Source of the DNA: Candidatus Margulisiibacteriota bacterium
GTDB lineage: Bacteria > Margulisbacteria > Termititenacia > Termititenacales > Termititenacaceae
Direction: 5' to 3'
Length of the DNA stretch: 7,363 bases
NCBI GenBank assembly: GCA_031279615.1
Contig: JAITIE010000148.1
Coordinates: forward strand, 1-7,363
The position numbers and the translations under genes were made by a program. The number at the start of each line of letters is the position of its first letter. The first letter of the stretch is position 1. The notes under the pieces were generated by a model. It was given only the letters and a program-made list of their open reading frames with translations. It was not told the DNA's origin and did no database searches. Shown piece by piece: positions 1 through 6,830 of this stretch.

Positions 1-819
1 AGTTTGTCTGAACGCGAAGCTTATCTGCGGATTTTGCGGCCTAGTTCGGAGCATTATGTCGCGCTGTTGACCTGTGACCGCGTGGAGTTGTACGAAGGCT
101 CCGGCGCGGCTGCTCCGGACGTGGCTAGACATTTGTTTCGCGTGGCGGCCGGACTGGAATCAGCCCTGCTCGGCGAGACCGCTATACAGGGCCAGGTCAA
201 GCGGGCTTATTTGGCGGCGCAGGCGCGCGGCTTGTCCGCGGAAATGCACCGCTTGTTCCAGAACGCTTTGCGCGCGGGTAAGAGAGTGCGCGCGGAAACC
301 GCTCTTTCCCGCGGCGCGGTGTCGCGCGGCCAGACGGTGCTGGAAGCGATTGTTAATTTGAAAATAGATTTGAGTTGTTCGCGCATTTTAATTATCGGCG
401 TTAATAATCTAAATAAAACCGTGGTGAAATATTTAGTCCGGCGCGGCGCGAGAACTATTTTTTTGGCCAACCGCTCCTACGCCAAAGCTTTAGCCTGGGG
501 GCGGGAACTGAATTGTCCGGCTTTTCGCCTGAACTGTTTGCCGCGCTTGGCCGCGCGGTCGGATATTATTATTTCCGCTACCGCCGCGCCGCACTTGATT
601 TTACGGGCAGGGCAGTTTGCCGCCAAACGACCGACGCTTATTTTTGATCTGGCCGTGCCGAGAGATATTGATCCGGCTATCGGCCAACTGACCAATGTTA
701 CTTTGTACAACAATGAGGATATTGAAAAAATTATCCGCGCCAATCAAAAGACCCGCGCCGCGGAAGTGGCGGCGGCGGAAAAAATTATTCAGGAGGAGCT
801 GGCTAAATTTTATGGTTAA
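1..819 (+). CDS. hemA: Glutamyl-tRNA reductase, 5' partial, short form
   Basis: Reduces glutamyl-tRNA(Glu) to glutamate-1-semialdehyde with NADPH, the first committed step of C5-pathway tetrapyrrole synthesis. The frame is open to the left edge. A TTG at position 4 could serve as a start, but family members have roughly 25-30 more residues before the catalytic cysteine, so the true start is probably upstream of the window. Seen in sequence: the catalytic-cysteine motif is LTCDR (Cys codon 73-75; the family usually has STCNR), followed by HLFRVAAGLES, LLGET.IQGQVKRAY and GKRVRAET, which are family signatures. A Rossmann-like segment follows, but its glycine loop reads GVNNLN (397-414) instead of the usual GAGEMG type. 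The protein ends in the AEKIIQEELAKF helix, so the C-terminal dimerisation domain of the ~420-residue enzyme (about 100 residues) is absent. The hemC start lies inside the last codons (8-base overlap). Family assignment is firm; full activity is inferred. Confidence 0.92.
   Translation, partial: SLSEREAYLRILRPSSEHYVALLTCDRVELYEGSGAAAPDVARHLFRVAAGLESALLGETAIQGQVKRAYLAAQARGLSAEMHRLFQNALRAGKRVRAETALSRGAVSRGQTVLEAIVNLKIDLSCSRILIIGVNNLNKTVVKYLVRRGARTIFLANRSYAKALAWGRELNCPAFRLNCLPRLAARSDIIISATAAPHLILRAGQFAAKRPTLIFDLAVPRDIDPAIGQLTNVTLYNNEDIEKIIRANQKTRAAEVAAAEKIIQEELAKFYG
791..798 (+). promoter_or_regulatory. Shine-Dalgarno for hemC-cobA
   Basis: AGGAGGAG lies inside the end of hemA, 13 bases before the ATG at 812. 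The reading frame is open upstream to another ATG at 695. However, the purine-rich site and the match of MVKLIIASRNSPLAL to the HemC N-terminus both support 812 as the start. The spacing is a little long. Confidence 0.55.
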
Positions 820-2137
820 ATTGATAATTGCGTCCCGCAATAGTCCGCTGGCTTTGAAACAAGTGGAAGAAGTTTTTGGTTTATTGCCAAAAATAAAATA
901 CCGTCTGCTGGCTGCGCCGAGCTACGGCGACAAGCATAAAAATATTTCTCTGCTGGCTTCGCCGCCGCCGAATATTTTTACCAAAGAACTGGACGAAATT
1001 GTCCTGCGCGGTCAGGCGGACGCGGCCGTGCATTCCGCCAAAGACTTGCCGTATCCTTTGCCGGACGGCCTGACCGTAGCGGCGTTGCTGCCGGCGGGAG
1101 ATCAGCGCGACGCGCTGGTCAGTAAAAATAATTGGTCTTTAAAAAAATTACCGCGCGGCGCGGCGGTCGGCGCCAGCTCGCCTCTGCGTCGGCGGGAGTT
1201 ATTAGCCCGCCGTCCGGATCTGCGCATTGTTTCCCTGCGCGGCAATATCGGCGAGCGTCTGCAAAAAGTAGACTGCGGGCAAATGACGGCGGTTGTGGTC
1301 GCGGTTTGCGCTCTGCAGCGGCTGGGCTTGACCGGCCGTATTGCGGAGATACTGCCTTTCCCCACCCATCCCTTGCAGGGACATTTGGCAGTGACGACGC
1401 GCGCCGACCGCCGTGATTTGCTAAAAATATTCCGGCCTCTGGACACGCACCGCGCCTGGGGCAGGGCAGCCTTAGTTGGCGCCGGACCAGGCGATCCACT
1501 GTTGCTGACCAGACAGGCGGATATTTATCTGCGGCGGACGGATGTTATTTTTTATGATGATTTGGCGCGGACTATAGTTGAGGATTATGCCGCGCGAAAA
1601 ATTTACGCTGGCAAGCGTAAAGGGCGGCAGGCTCATACGCAGGAAACAATAAATGAAAAATTATACCAAGCGGTCAGAGCCGGATTGAATGTGGCGCGCT
1701 TAAAAGGCGGCGACCCTTTTATTTTTGGGCGGGGCGGTGAGGAACTGGAATATTTACAGCGGCGTTTGGTTACGGTAGATGTTGTGCCTGGCATTACAGC
1801 CGCGTCCGCCGCCGCGGCTCTGGCAAAGATTCCTTTGACCAAGCGCGGACAGTCGGCCAGCGTGGCGCTGCTCTCCGGTCATCCGGCGTCTAAAATAAAA
1901 GTTCCGGCGGCTGACACGCTGGTTTATTATATGGCCGGAACCACCTTAGCCGAAGTGGCCGCTAAATTACTGCGTTCCGGTCAGCCGCCGCGTCTGCCAG
2001 CGATCTGCGTGCTGAACGCTTCCTTGCCGGAACAGCGTATAATCAGAACCACGCTTCAAGAATTAAAACATTTAAAAATAAAAACTCCGCTGATTTTGAT
2101 CGTCGGGCGGACTGCGGGGAACGATGCCGAAATTTAA
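812..2137 (+). CDS. hemC/cobA: Fusion: truncated hydroxymethylbilane synthase (HemC) + uroporphyrinogen-III C-methyltransferase (CobA)
   Basis: A 441-residue fusion. Residues 1-~215 are HemC (porphobilinogen deaminase, which polymerises four porphobilinogens). Seen: SRNSPLAL (8-15), HSAKDLP with the catalytic Asp at 78, GASSPLRRR (120-128) and SLRGNIGERL (141-150). The canonical GGKGLF loop reads PPPNIF. HemC similarity stops near residue 215, so domain 3 with the dipyrromethane-attaching cysteine (Cys242 in E. coli) is absent. Residues ~219-441 are a full-length SAM-dependent CobA, which makes precorrin-2 from uroporphyrinogen III. Its motifs are VGAGPGDP (222-229), GKRKGR (267-272), GGDPFIFGRGGEE (299-311), VPGITA (325-330), YYMAG (372-376) and LNASLPEQR (401-409). 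Cytosolic. The gene overlaps hemA by 8 bases and hemB by 14. No HemD domain is attached. The CobA assignment is firm. HemC ancestry is firm, but its catalytic competence without the cofactor cysteine is uncertain. Confidence 0.9.
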   Translation: MVKLIIASRNSPLALKQVEEVFGLLPKIKYRLLAAPSYGDKHKNISLLASPPPNIFTKELDEIVLRGQADAAVHSAKDLPYPLPDGLTVAALLPAGDQRDALVSKNNWSLKKLPRGAAVGASSPLRRRELLARRPDLRIVSLRGNIGERLQKVDCGQMTAVVVAVCALQRLGLTGRIAEILPFPTHPLQGHLAVTTRADRRDLLKIFRPLDTHRAWGRAALVGAGPGDPLLLTRQADIYLRRTDVIFYDDLARTIVEDYAARKIYAGKRKGRQAHTQETINEKLYQAVRAGLNVARLKGGDPFIFGRGGEELEYLQRRLVTVDVVPGITAASAAAALAKIPLTKRGQSASVALLSGHPASKIKVPAADTLVYYMAGTTLAEVAAKLLRSGQPPRLPAICVLNASLPEQRIIRTTLQELKHLKIKTPLILIVGRTAGNDAEI

Positions 2138-3101
2138 GAGATTTAGACCATACCGCCTTGATCAAACTGTCCGTGATAAATACGCGGAAGTCCGTTTGAC
2201 GGTCAAGGATTTTGTTCAACCTTATTTTGTGGTGGAGGGCGCGGGAATAAAACACGCGTTAAAATCTCTGGCCGGAGTCTGGCATTTTTCCATAGACGAA
2301 TTATTAAAAGAATTGGCGCGTTTGACCGAAACCGGTCTGGACAAAATACTGCTGTTTGGCGTGCTGGAAAAGGAGCGTAAGGACGCGCGCGGCAGTCAGG
2401 CCTATGCCCCAAACAACCTCGTGGCGCGCGCGGCCGCGGCAGTTAAGCGCGCTTATCCTGCGCTCACAGTCATCACCGATATTTGTCTGTGCGGGTACAC
2501 GGACCACGGACACTGCGGTCTGACCGACGGCCAAAATGTGCTTAATGACGAAACCCTGCCTTTGCTGGCGGCCATGGCCGTGACGCACGCGCGCGCCGGC
2601 GCGGATATTGTCGCTCCGTCGGCGATGCAGGACGGACAGGTCGCGGCCATACGCGCGGCCTTGAATAAAGCCGCCTGCGCGCGGACTAAAATCATGGGTT
2701 ACTCGGTCAAATACGCTTCCAGCCTCTACAGCCCTTTCCGCGAGGCGGCGCAGTCCGCTCCCGCTTTTGGCGACCGGCGCAGTTATCAAATGGACTATCG
2801 CAATGCCAGTCAAGCCTTGCTGGAAACAGCGGCGGATATAGAGGAAGGCGCGGATATAGTTATGGTCAAGCCAGCGCACGCTTATCTCGATATTATTCAA
2901 CGGGTCAAAGCGCGCTTTCCGCAAATGCCGCTGGCGGCCTATCACACTTCCGGCGAATACATGCTGATCAAGGCCGCCGCGCAGGCCGGTTTTTGCGACG
3001 AGCTCCAGACCGCGCGGGAAATTCTGACCGCGATTAAAAGAGCCGGCGCGGATTGGCTGATCACTTATTATGCCCGAGCTTTCGCGGAGTGTTTATTATG
3101 A
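2124..3101 (+). CDS. hemB: Delta-aminolevulinic acid dehydratase (porphobilinogen synthase), zinc type
   Basis: Condenses two 5-aminolevulinates into porphobilinogen; cytosolic, normally a homo-octamer. The 325-residue product is of normal family length. Seen: the active-site zinc motif DICLCGYTDHGHCG with cysteines 121, 123 and 131, which places it with zinc-dependent rather than magnesium-only enzymes. Also present are PSAMQDGQV (165-173), GYSVKYASSLYSPFR with one Schiff-base lysine at 196, and VMVKPAHAYLD with the second Schiff-base lysine at 249. These positions are within two residues of E. coli Lys195 and Lys247. DRRSYQMD (217-224) is the usual segment between them. The ATG sits 14 bases inside the end of the hemC-cobA frame, with only a weak purine patch before it, so translation probably depends on coupling. 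The stop overlaps the hemL start in ATGA. Unlike its neighbours, no domain or loop is missing. Confidence 0.97.
   Translation: MPKFKRFRPYRLDQTVRDKYAEVRLTVKDFVQPYFVVEGAGIKHALKSLAGVWHFSIDELLKELARLTETGLDKILLFGVLEKERKDARGSQAYAPNNLVARAAAAVKRAYPALTVITDICLCGYTDHGHCGLTDGQNVLNDETLPLLAAMAVTHARAGADIVAPSAMQDGQVAAIRAALNKAACARTKIMGYSVKYASSLYSPFREAAQSAPAFGDRRSYQMDYRNASQALLETAADIEEGADIVMVKPAHAYLDIIQRVKARFPQMPLAAYHTSGEYMLIKAAAQAGFCDELQTAREILTAIKRAGADWLITYYARAFAECLL
3086..3089 (+). promoter_or_regulatory. Shine-Dalgarno for hemL
   Basis: GGAG, 8 bases before the ATG at 3098. It decides the hemL start: the frame is open further upstream, to an ATG at 3053, but the 3098 ATG aligns with the family N-terminus (PGGVN at residues 16-20, the same positions as in E. 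coli HemL). Confidence 0.55.
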
Positions 3102-4288
3102 GCCGGTCGGCCAGAGCTTTCGCGGCGGCAAAACGTTATTTGCCTGGCGGCGTGAACAGCCCCGTGCGTTCTTTCCGTGCGGTCGGCGGCGCTCCGCCTT
3201 TTATCCGGCGCGGCGCGGGAGCTTATTTGTGGGATGTGGACGGCCGTAAATATTTAGATTTTTGCCTGTCCTGGGGCGTGCATATCTTGGGACACAATCC
3301 TCCGGCGGTAGTCCGGGCTGTGCGGCGTACTCTGGCGGACGGCCTGTCTTTCGGCGCGCCGACCGAGCTGGAAACTCAATTGGCTAAACTGCTAGCCTCC
3401 GCCATACCCTCTCTGGAAAAAATCCGTTTGGTCAGCTCCGGCACCGAAGCGACTATGAGCGCGCTCAAACTGGCGCGTTATTACACTGGCCGCCGGAAAA
3501 TCGTCATGCTGGAAGGCGGGTATCACGGCCATGCGGAGCAGCCGGAAATTTTGCGCGCGCCGTTCAATGACCGTCCAGCCATGGAAAAAATTTTTGCACG
3601 GCACAAAAATAAAATAGCCGCGCTGATTATTGAGCCTGTGCCGGCCAATATGGGTGTGGTTTTGCCGGAAGCCGGTTATTTGGCTTTTTTGAGAGAGCTG
3701 ACCGCCGCGCAAAAAACCGTCCTGATTTTTGACGAGGTGATCACCGGTTTCCGGCTGGGCTGGGGCGGCGCGCAAAATTATTTTGGTGTCACGCCCGACC
3801 TGACCTGTCTGGGCAAAATCATCGGCGGCGGTTTGCCGGCGGCGGCCTACGGCGGCAAAGAAGAATTAATGTCTCTGATTGCGCCGGAGGGTCCCGTCTA
3901 TCAGGCTGGCACGCTTGCCGGTAATCCGCCGGCTATGGCCGCCGGTCTGGCCGTCCTGCGGGAATTGCAAAAACCGCGGACATACCAAACTCTACAGAAA
4001 AACACGGAATATTTTTTTACAGAGCTGTCCCGCCGCCTGCCGCCGGACGTGCAGTTGAATCATCTCGGCGCGATGTTTACGTTGTTTTTCACCGCGGCCA
4101 AAGCGCGGGATTATCGTTCGGCGCAGACTAGCAGCCTTAAAAAATTTGCGCGGTTTTATCATAAATTGTTACGCGCGGGCGTTTATTTTTCACCGGCGCA
4201 GTTTGAGGCGGATTTTATTTCCGCGCGGCACACACCGGCGGAATTAGGGCGGACTTTAGAGATTATTCTTGCCGCGCTGGCGGCATAA
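3098..4288 (+). CDS. hemL: Glutamate-1-semialdehyde 2,1-aminomutase lacking the gating-loop segment
   Basis: A PLP enzyme that converts glutamate-1-semialdehyde, made by HemA, into 5-aminolevulinate. The 396-residue product compares with about 426 in E. coli. Seen: LPGGVNSPVR (15-24), SFGAPTELE (84-92), SSGTEATMSA (113-122), GGYHGHA (140-146), IFDEVITGFR (210-219) and LGKIIGGGLP (238-247), where Lys240 should bind PLP. QAGTLAGNPPAMAAGL follows, then QFEADFIS near the end. Between YHGHA and FND only nine residues remain where family members have about 34. The offset between Lys240 here and Lys265 in E. coli is exactly 25, while the N-termini align without gaps, so the deletion lies between them. 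Starts in the ATGA overlap with hemB, directly behind its functional partners. Ends 14 bases before the convergent SNF2 gene; I see no convincing terminator. Family assignment is firm; the related class-III aminotransferases fit less well because of the PGGVNSPVR and QAGT signatures. Confidence 0.94.
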   Translation: MSRSARAFAAAKRYLPGGVNSPVRSFRAVGGAPPFIRRGAGAYLWDVDGRKYLDFCLSWGVHILGHNPPAVVRAVRRTLADGLSFGAPTELETQLAKLLASAIPSLEKIRLVSSGTEATMSALKLARYYTGRRKIVMLEGGYHGHAEQPEILRAPFNDRPAMEKIFARHKNKIAALIIEPVPANMGVVLPEAGYLAFLRELTAAQKTVLIFDEVITGFRLGWGGAQNYFGVTPDLTCLGKIIGGGLPAAAYGGKEELMSLIAPEGPVYQAGTLAGNPPAMAAGLAVLRELQKPRTYQTLQKNTEYFFTELSRRLPPDVQLNHLGAMFTLFFTAAKARDYRSAQTSSLKKFARFYHKLLRAGVYFSPAQFEADFISARHTPAELGRTLEIILAALAA

Positions 4289-4302
4289 TATTCCGCGCGC
4301 CT

Positions 4303-6780
4303 TTATTCAGGATTATCAGTCTTCTCATCCCAAAAAGCCGACTGCCACATTTCTTGCGTAAAATCCTTGCCGAGGTCAACATTGTCCTTGCTCAAGATTT
4401 GGGTGATCAACTCGTATTTACGTTCCTGAACATTCCGCATGGCTTCTTCTATAGTGTCTTGCGCGTACAAATAATATATTTCCACATTTCTGGTCTGGCC
4501 GGGGCGCAGGATGCGGGCGGTGGCTTGAGCGTCCACGGCGGGATTCCACCAGAGATCGTAATGGATCACCACATTGGCCGCGGTCAGCGGTATGCCTGTG
4601 GAGCCAGCCATCAGAGAGCAGAGAAATATTCGCTGGCGGGGATCCGCGTTAAATTTACGGATCGCCGTCTCTCTGGCGCTGGCGGTGTCGGTGCCGTATA
4701 AATGCTGAAAATCGATCTCCTGCGCCTGCAGGTATTTAGCGATGATTTTCAGCGTGGACGGCCATTTGGAAAAAACAACTATTTTGTTGTCCGCGCCGGC
4801 CAGTTTTTCCTGCAGTAATTTGTTAAATAGCTGAAATTTGGTGGATTTTACCCGCAGGGCTTTGGCGTTGAAATATTCTCTCGGCAGATAATCGGTGTGA
4901 TTGCACAGTTTCAGCATCAGCGTGGCGTACTTAAAGAACTCTTTTTGATGATCGATACTTTTCAGCTCGACTTGTTTATCCAGCAGTCCATTATAAATAT
5001 TGCTTTCTTCCGGCGAGAGAGCATAGGGCAGGTAAGTTGTCTGGCTGGCTGGCAGATCGGGGTGAGTATCCGGCAGAGTGCGGCGCAGGATAAAAGGATA
5101 AATGGCTTTCCGGAGTTTGTCCGGATCCTCCTGTCTAAACAGCTCGGCAAATTGCCGCTGGCTGTCGCCTAAATAACCTGGCATCAAAAAATCAAAAATA
5201 GACCACAAATCGTACAGGCTGTTCTCGATCGGCGTGCCGGTCAGAGCCAGACGCCAATCCGCTTTGAGCAGGCGCTGGTTTTTAATGGTTCGGGCGATTA
5301 ATGTTTTTGGATTTCTGATGTACTGAGCTTCGTCCAGGATCAGGCCGCTGAATTCCTGTGCGCTGTAGGCTGCTCTGTCCGCGCTCAACAGCGGATAGGA
5401 AGTCAGCAAAATATCATATTGAGCGCTCCGCTGTATTTGCGCCGCGCGGCTTGCCGGGTCTCCGCCGGAGACGGTCAGTATTTTGAGCTGACCGGGCAGG
5501 AATCTGGCGCTTTCTTTTTCCCAGATCTCCCAGCTCAGCGCGGTCTTGGGCAGCACGATCAGGGCTGGTTTGACGAGCTGACCGGTCTGTTTTAGTCTGG
5601 CCAGCAGCAGGAGAGTCTGCAGAGTTTTGCCCACGCCCATATCGTCGGCCAGAATGCCGCCAAAGCCGTGCCGTTGCAGAAAATACAGCCATTGATAGCC
5701 CTGCTCCTGATAAGTGTGCACCTGTTCGGCCAGCCCTTGAGGCAAAGACACGGAGCCGGGTTTTTCCAGCCGGCGCAGTCCGTCCAGTATTTCCTGCAAG
5801 TCCTCTTCTTTTTCTAAGATGTCGTCCATTTCCGCCGGCCTGCCGCCCAGCAAAGCGGCCGCGCCGGCCGGAGACAAACTATAAGTCTCTTCGTCTATTT
5901 GTTTGGCCCATTTGTTCAGACATTTTTGCAGGTACCTAAAAATTTTCAGCGGTATATCCACCCAGACATTATCCACATACACTTGCTCCTGCTTGGCCTG
6001 GACGAAACGCTGGATCTGCGCGTGGGTAAAGCTCTTGCCATTGATGATATACACCGGACGCGCGTTGAAGCAATTCGTGCGGGGACGGGTCAGGCGCAGA
6101 GCCAGCCGGTATGTCCCGCGGCTGTCTGCGGCGGAGCGCGCGCCGGTTATTTGAAGATTAGTCAGAACGCTTGGGCTTATAACCGTTCCATTGTCCTGCA
6201 GGTTTTGGATATAATCTTGCAGTCCGGGTAGAATGGCTTTCTGGAGTTCCGCAACCCTATCGCCTTTAATATTCTTAACATTAACCCCAAAAGCGGTATA
6301 TATAGGAGATTTGCTTACCCCAAGTATATTTACCAGCGGCCAAATGGGAATATCCGCAAATGCTTTGGCTTCCAGCTCTTTTAGATAATATTCGTATGTG
6401 CTTTGTTTTATCTCGGCTGGACTGAGCGTGACTTTTGTTGTCTTTTCCAGATTGTCCAGCACGGCGGGATTTATAACCATTCCCGCTTTCTGCAAATTTT
6501 GGATATAATCTTGCAGTCCGGGTAGAATGGCTTTCTGGAGTTCTGTAACTCTATCGCCTTTCATATTCTTACTATTAAATCCAAAAGCGGTATATATAGG
6601 AGATTTGCTTACCCCAAGTTGCTTTTCCAGCGGCCAAATGGGAATATCCGCAAACGCTTTGGTTTCCAGCTCTTTTAGATAGCAGGCATAGACCTCTGTT
6701 CTTAAGCGGACGCACTTTTCATTGGGTGGCAGGGATGTGGAGATTTTTCTGCCGTCTGTTTCTGTATAGTGCTTTAGCAT
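4303..6780 (-). CDS. SNF2-family DNA-dependent ATPase with duplicated N-terminal HTH-like modules
   Basis: An 825-residue Swi2/Snf2 superfamily 2 ATPase, probably a DNA translocase; its substrate is unknown. Residues 31-115 and 129-213 are tandem modules (about 66 of 84 positions identical), each with a helix-turn-helix-like LGVSKSPIYTAFG. Residues ~223-340 are a linker of the kind that precedes bacterial SNF2 cores (VYVDNVWVDIP). ATPase core: motif I LADDMGVGKT (377-386, Lys385), motif II DEAQ (483-486), motif III LTGTPIEN (513-520). Helicase C lobe: KIVVFSKW (666-673), motif V region AGSTGIPLTAAN (725-736), HYDLWWNPA (740-748) and motif VI RILRPGQTR (756-764), where most relatives have RAHRIGQTR. 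The start is the first ATG after an in-frame TAA about 42 bases upstream; I see no good Shine-Dalgarno. Convergent with hemL and divergent from the 6916 gene, so it is not part of either operon. The core assignment is firm; no named orthologue is recognised. Confidence 0.95.
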   Translation of the reverse strand: MLKHYTETDGRKISTSLPPNEKCVRLRTEVYACYLKELETKAFADIPIWPLEKQLGVSKSPIYTAFGFNSKNMKGDRVTELQKAILPGLQDYIQNLQKAGMVINPAVLDNLEKTTKVTLSPAEIKQSTYEYYLKELEAKAFADIPIWPLVNILGVSKSPIYTAFGVNVKNIKGDRVAELQKAILPGLQDYIQNLQDNGTVISPSVLTNLQITGARSAADSRGTYRLALRLTRPRTNCFNARPVYIINGKSFTHAQIQRFVQAKQEQVYVDNVWVDIPLKIFRYLQKCLNKWAKQIDEETYSLSPAGAAALLGGRPAEMDDILEKEEDLQEILDGLRRLEKPGSVSLPQGLAEQVHTYQEQGYQWLYFLQRHGFGGILADDMGVGKTLQTLLLLARLKQTGQLVKPALIVLPKTALSWEIWEKESARFLPGQLKILTVSGGDPASRAAQIQRSAQYDILLTSYPLLSADRAAYSAQEFSGLILDEAQYIRNPKTLIARTIKNQRLLKADWRLALTGTPIENSLYDLWSIFDFLMPGYLGDSQRQFAELFRQEDPDKLRKAIYPFILRRTLPDTHPDLPASQTTYLPYALSPEESNIYNGLLDKQVELKSIDHQKEFFKYATLMLKLCNHTDYLPREYFNAKALRVKSTKFQLFNKLLQEKLAGADNKIVVFSKWPSTLKIIAKYLQAQEIDFQHLYGTDTASARETAIRKFNADPRQRIFLCSLMAGSTGIPLTAANVVIHYDLWWNPAVDAQATARILRPGQTRNVEIYYLYAQDTIEEAMRNVQERKYELITQILSKDNVDLGKDFTQEMWQSAFWDEKTDNPE
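6203..6387 (-). repeat. Direct repeat, copy 2 (encodes second N-terminal module of the SNF2 protein)
   Basis: By hand alignment, 171 of 185 bases match the copy at 6497-6681, with no gaps and a constant offset of 294 bases (98 codons). Weaker similarity extends to about 6181. The first ~45 bases are identical. It encodes the KELEAKAFADIPIWPL to GLQDYIQ segment of residues 129-213. Confidence 0.9.
6497..6681 (-). repeat. Direct repeat, copy 1 (encodes first N-terminal module of the SNF2 protein)
   Basis: Partner of 6203-6387 at a 294-base offset, in the same reading frame. Weaker similarity extends down to about 6475. It encodes the KELETKAFADIPIWPL to GLQDYIQ part of residues 31-115. High DNA-level identity points to a fairly recent internal tandem duplication or to gene conversion between the copies. 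Confidence 0.9.
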
Positions 6781-6830
6781 ACGAAAATATATCGCAGGTA
6801 ATTTTGCCTTGTTGCAAAAATTTTAAAGAA

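Noticed and set aside
695..811. Extension of the hemC-cobA frame to the ATG at 695
   Set aside because: It would overlap conserved hemA coding sequence, adds a basic stretch unrelated to HemC, and the 812 ATG has an upstream AGGAGGAG and matches the HemC N-terminus.
4..819. TTG at position 4 as the true hemA start
   Set aside because: Only 23 residues would precede the catalytic cysteine, against about 49 in the family, and the frame is open to the window edge. A real upstream start is more likely.
812..2137. The HemC-CobA fusion as a sequencing frameshift or deletion artefact
   Set aside because: The frame is continuous through the junction with normal-looking codons on both sides, and no leftover HemC domain 3 sequence is present in any frame. 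An assembly deletion cannot be fully excluded, but it would have to be precise and in frame.
2304..2945. Long open frame on the - strand opposite hemB (213 codons)
   Set aside because: It is antisense to a fully conserved hemB, has no recognisable motifs, and is typical of G+C-biased codon use creating shadow frames.
4271..4284. Inverted repeat GCCGC-GCTG-GCGGC at the end of hemL as a transcription terminator
   Set aside because: The stem is only 5 bp, lies inside coding sequence, and no T-run follows on either strand.
6813..6830. AT-rich stretch TTGCAAAAATTTTAAAGA as an operator palindrome or attachment site
   Set aside because: The only symmetry is the trivial AAAATTTT core; no partner copy or extended dyad is visible.
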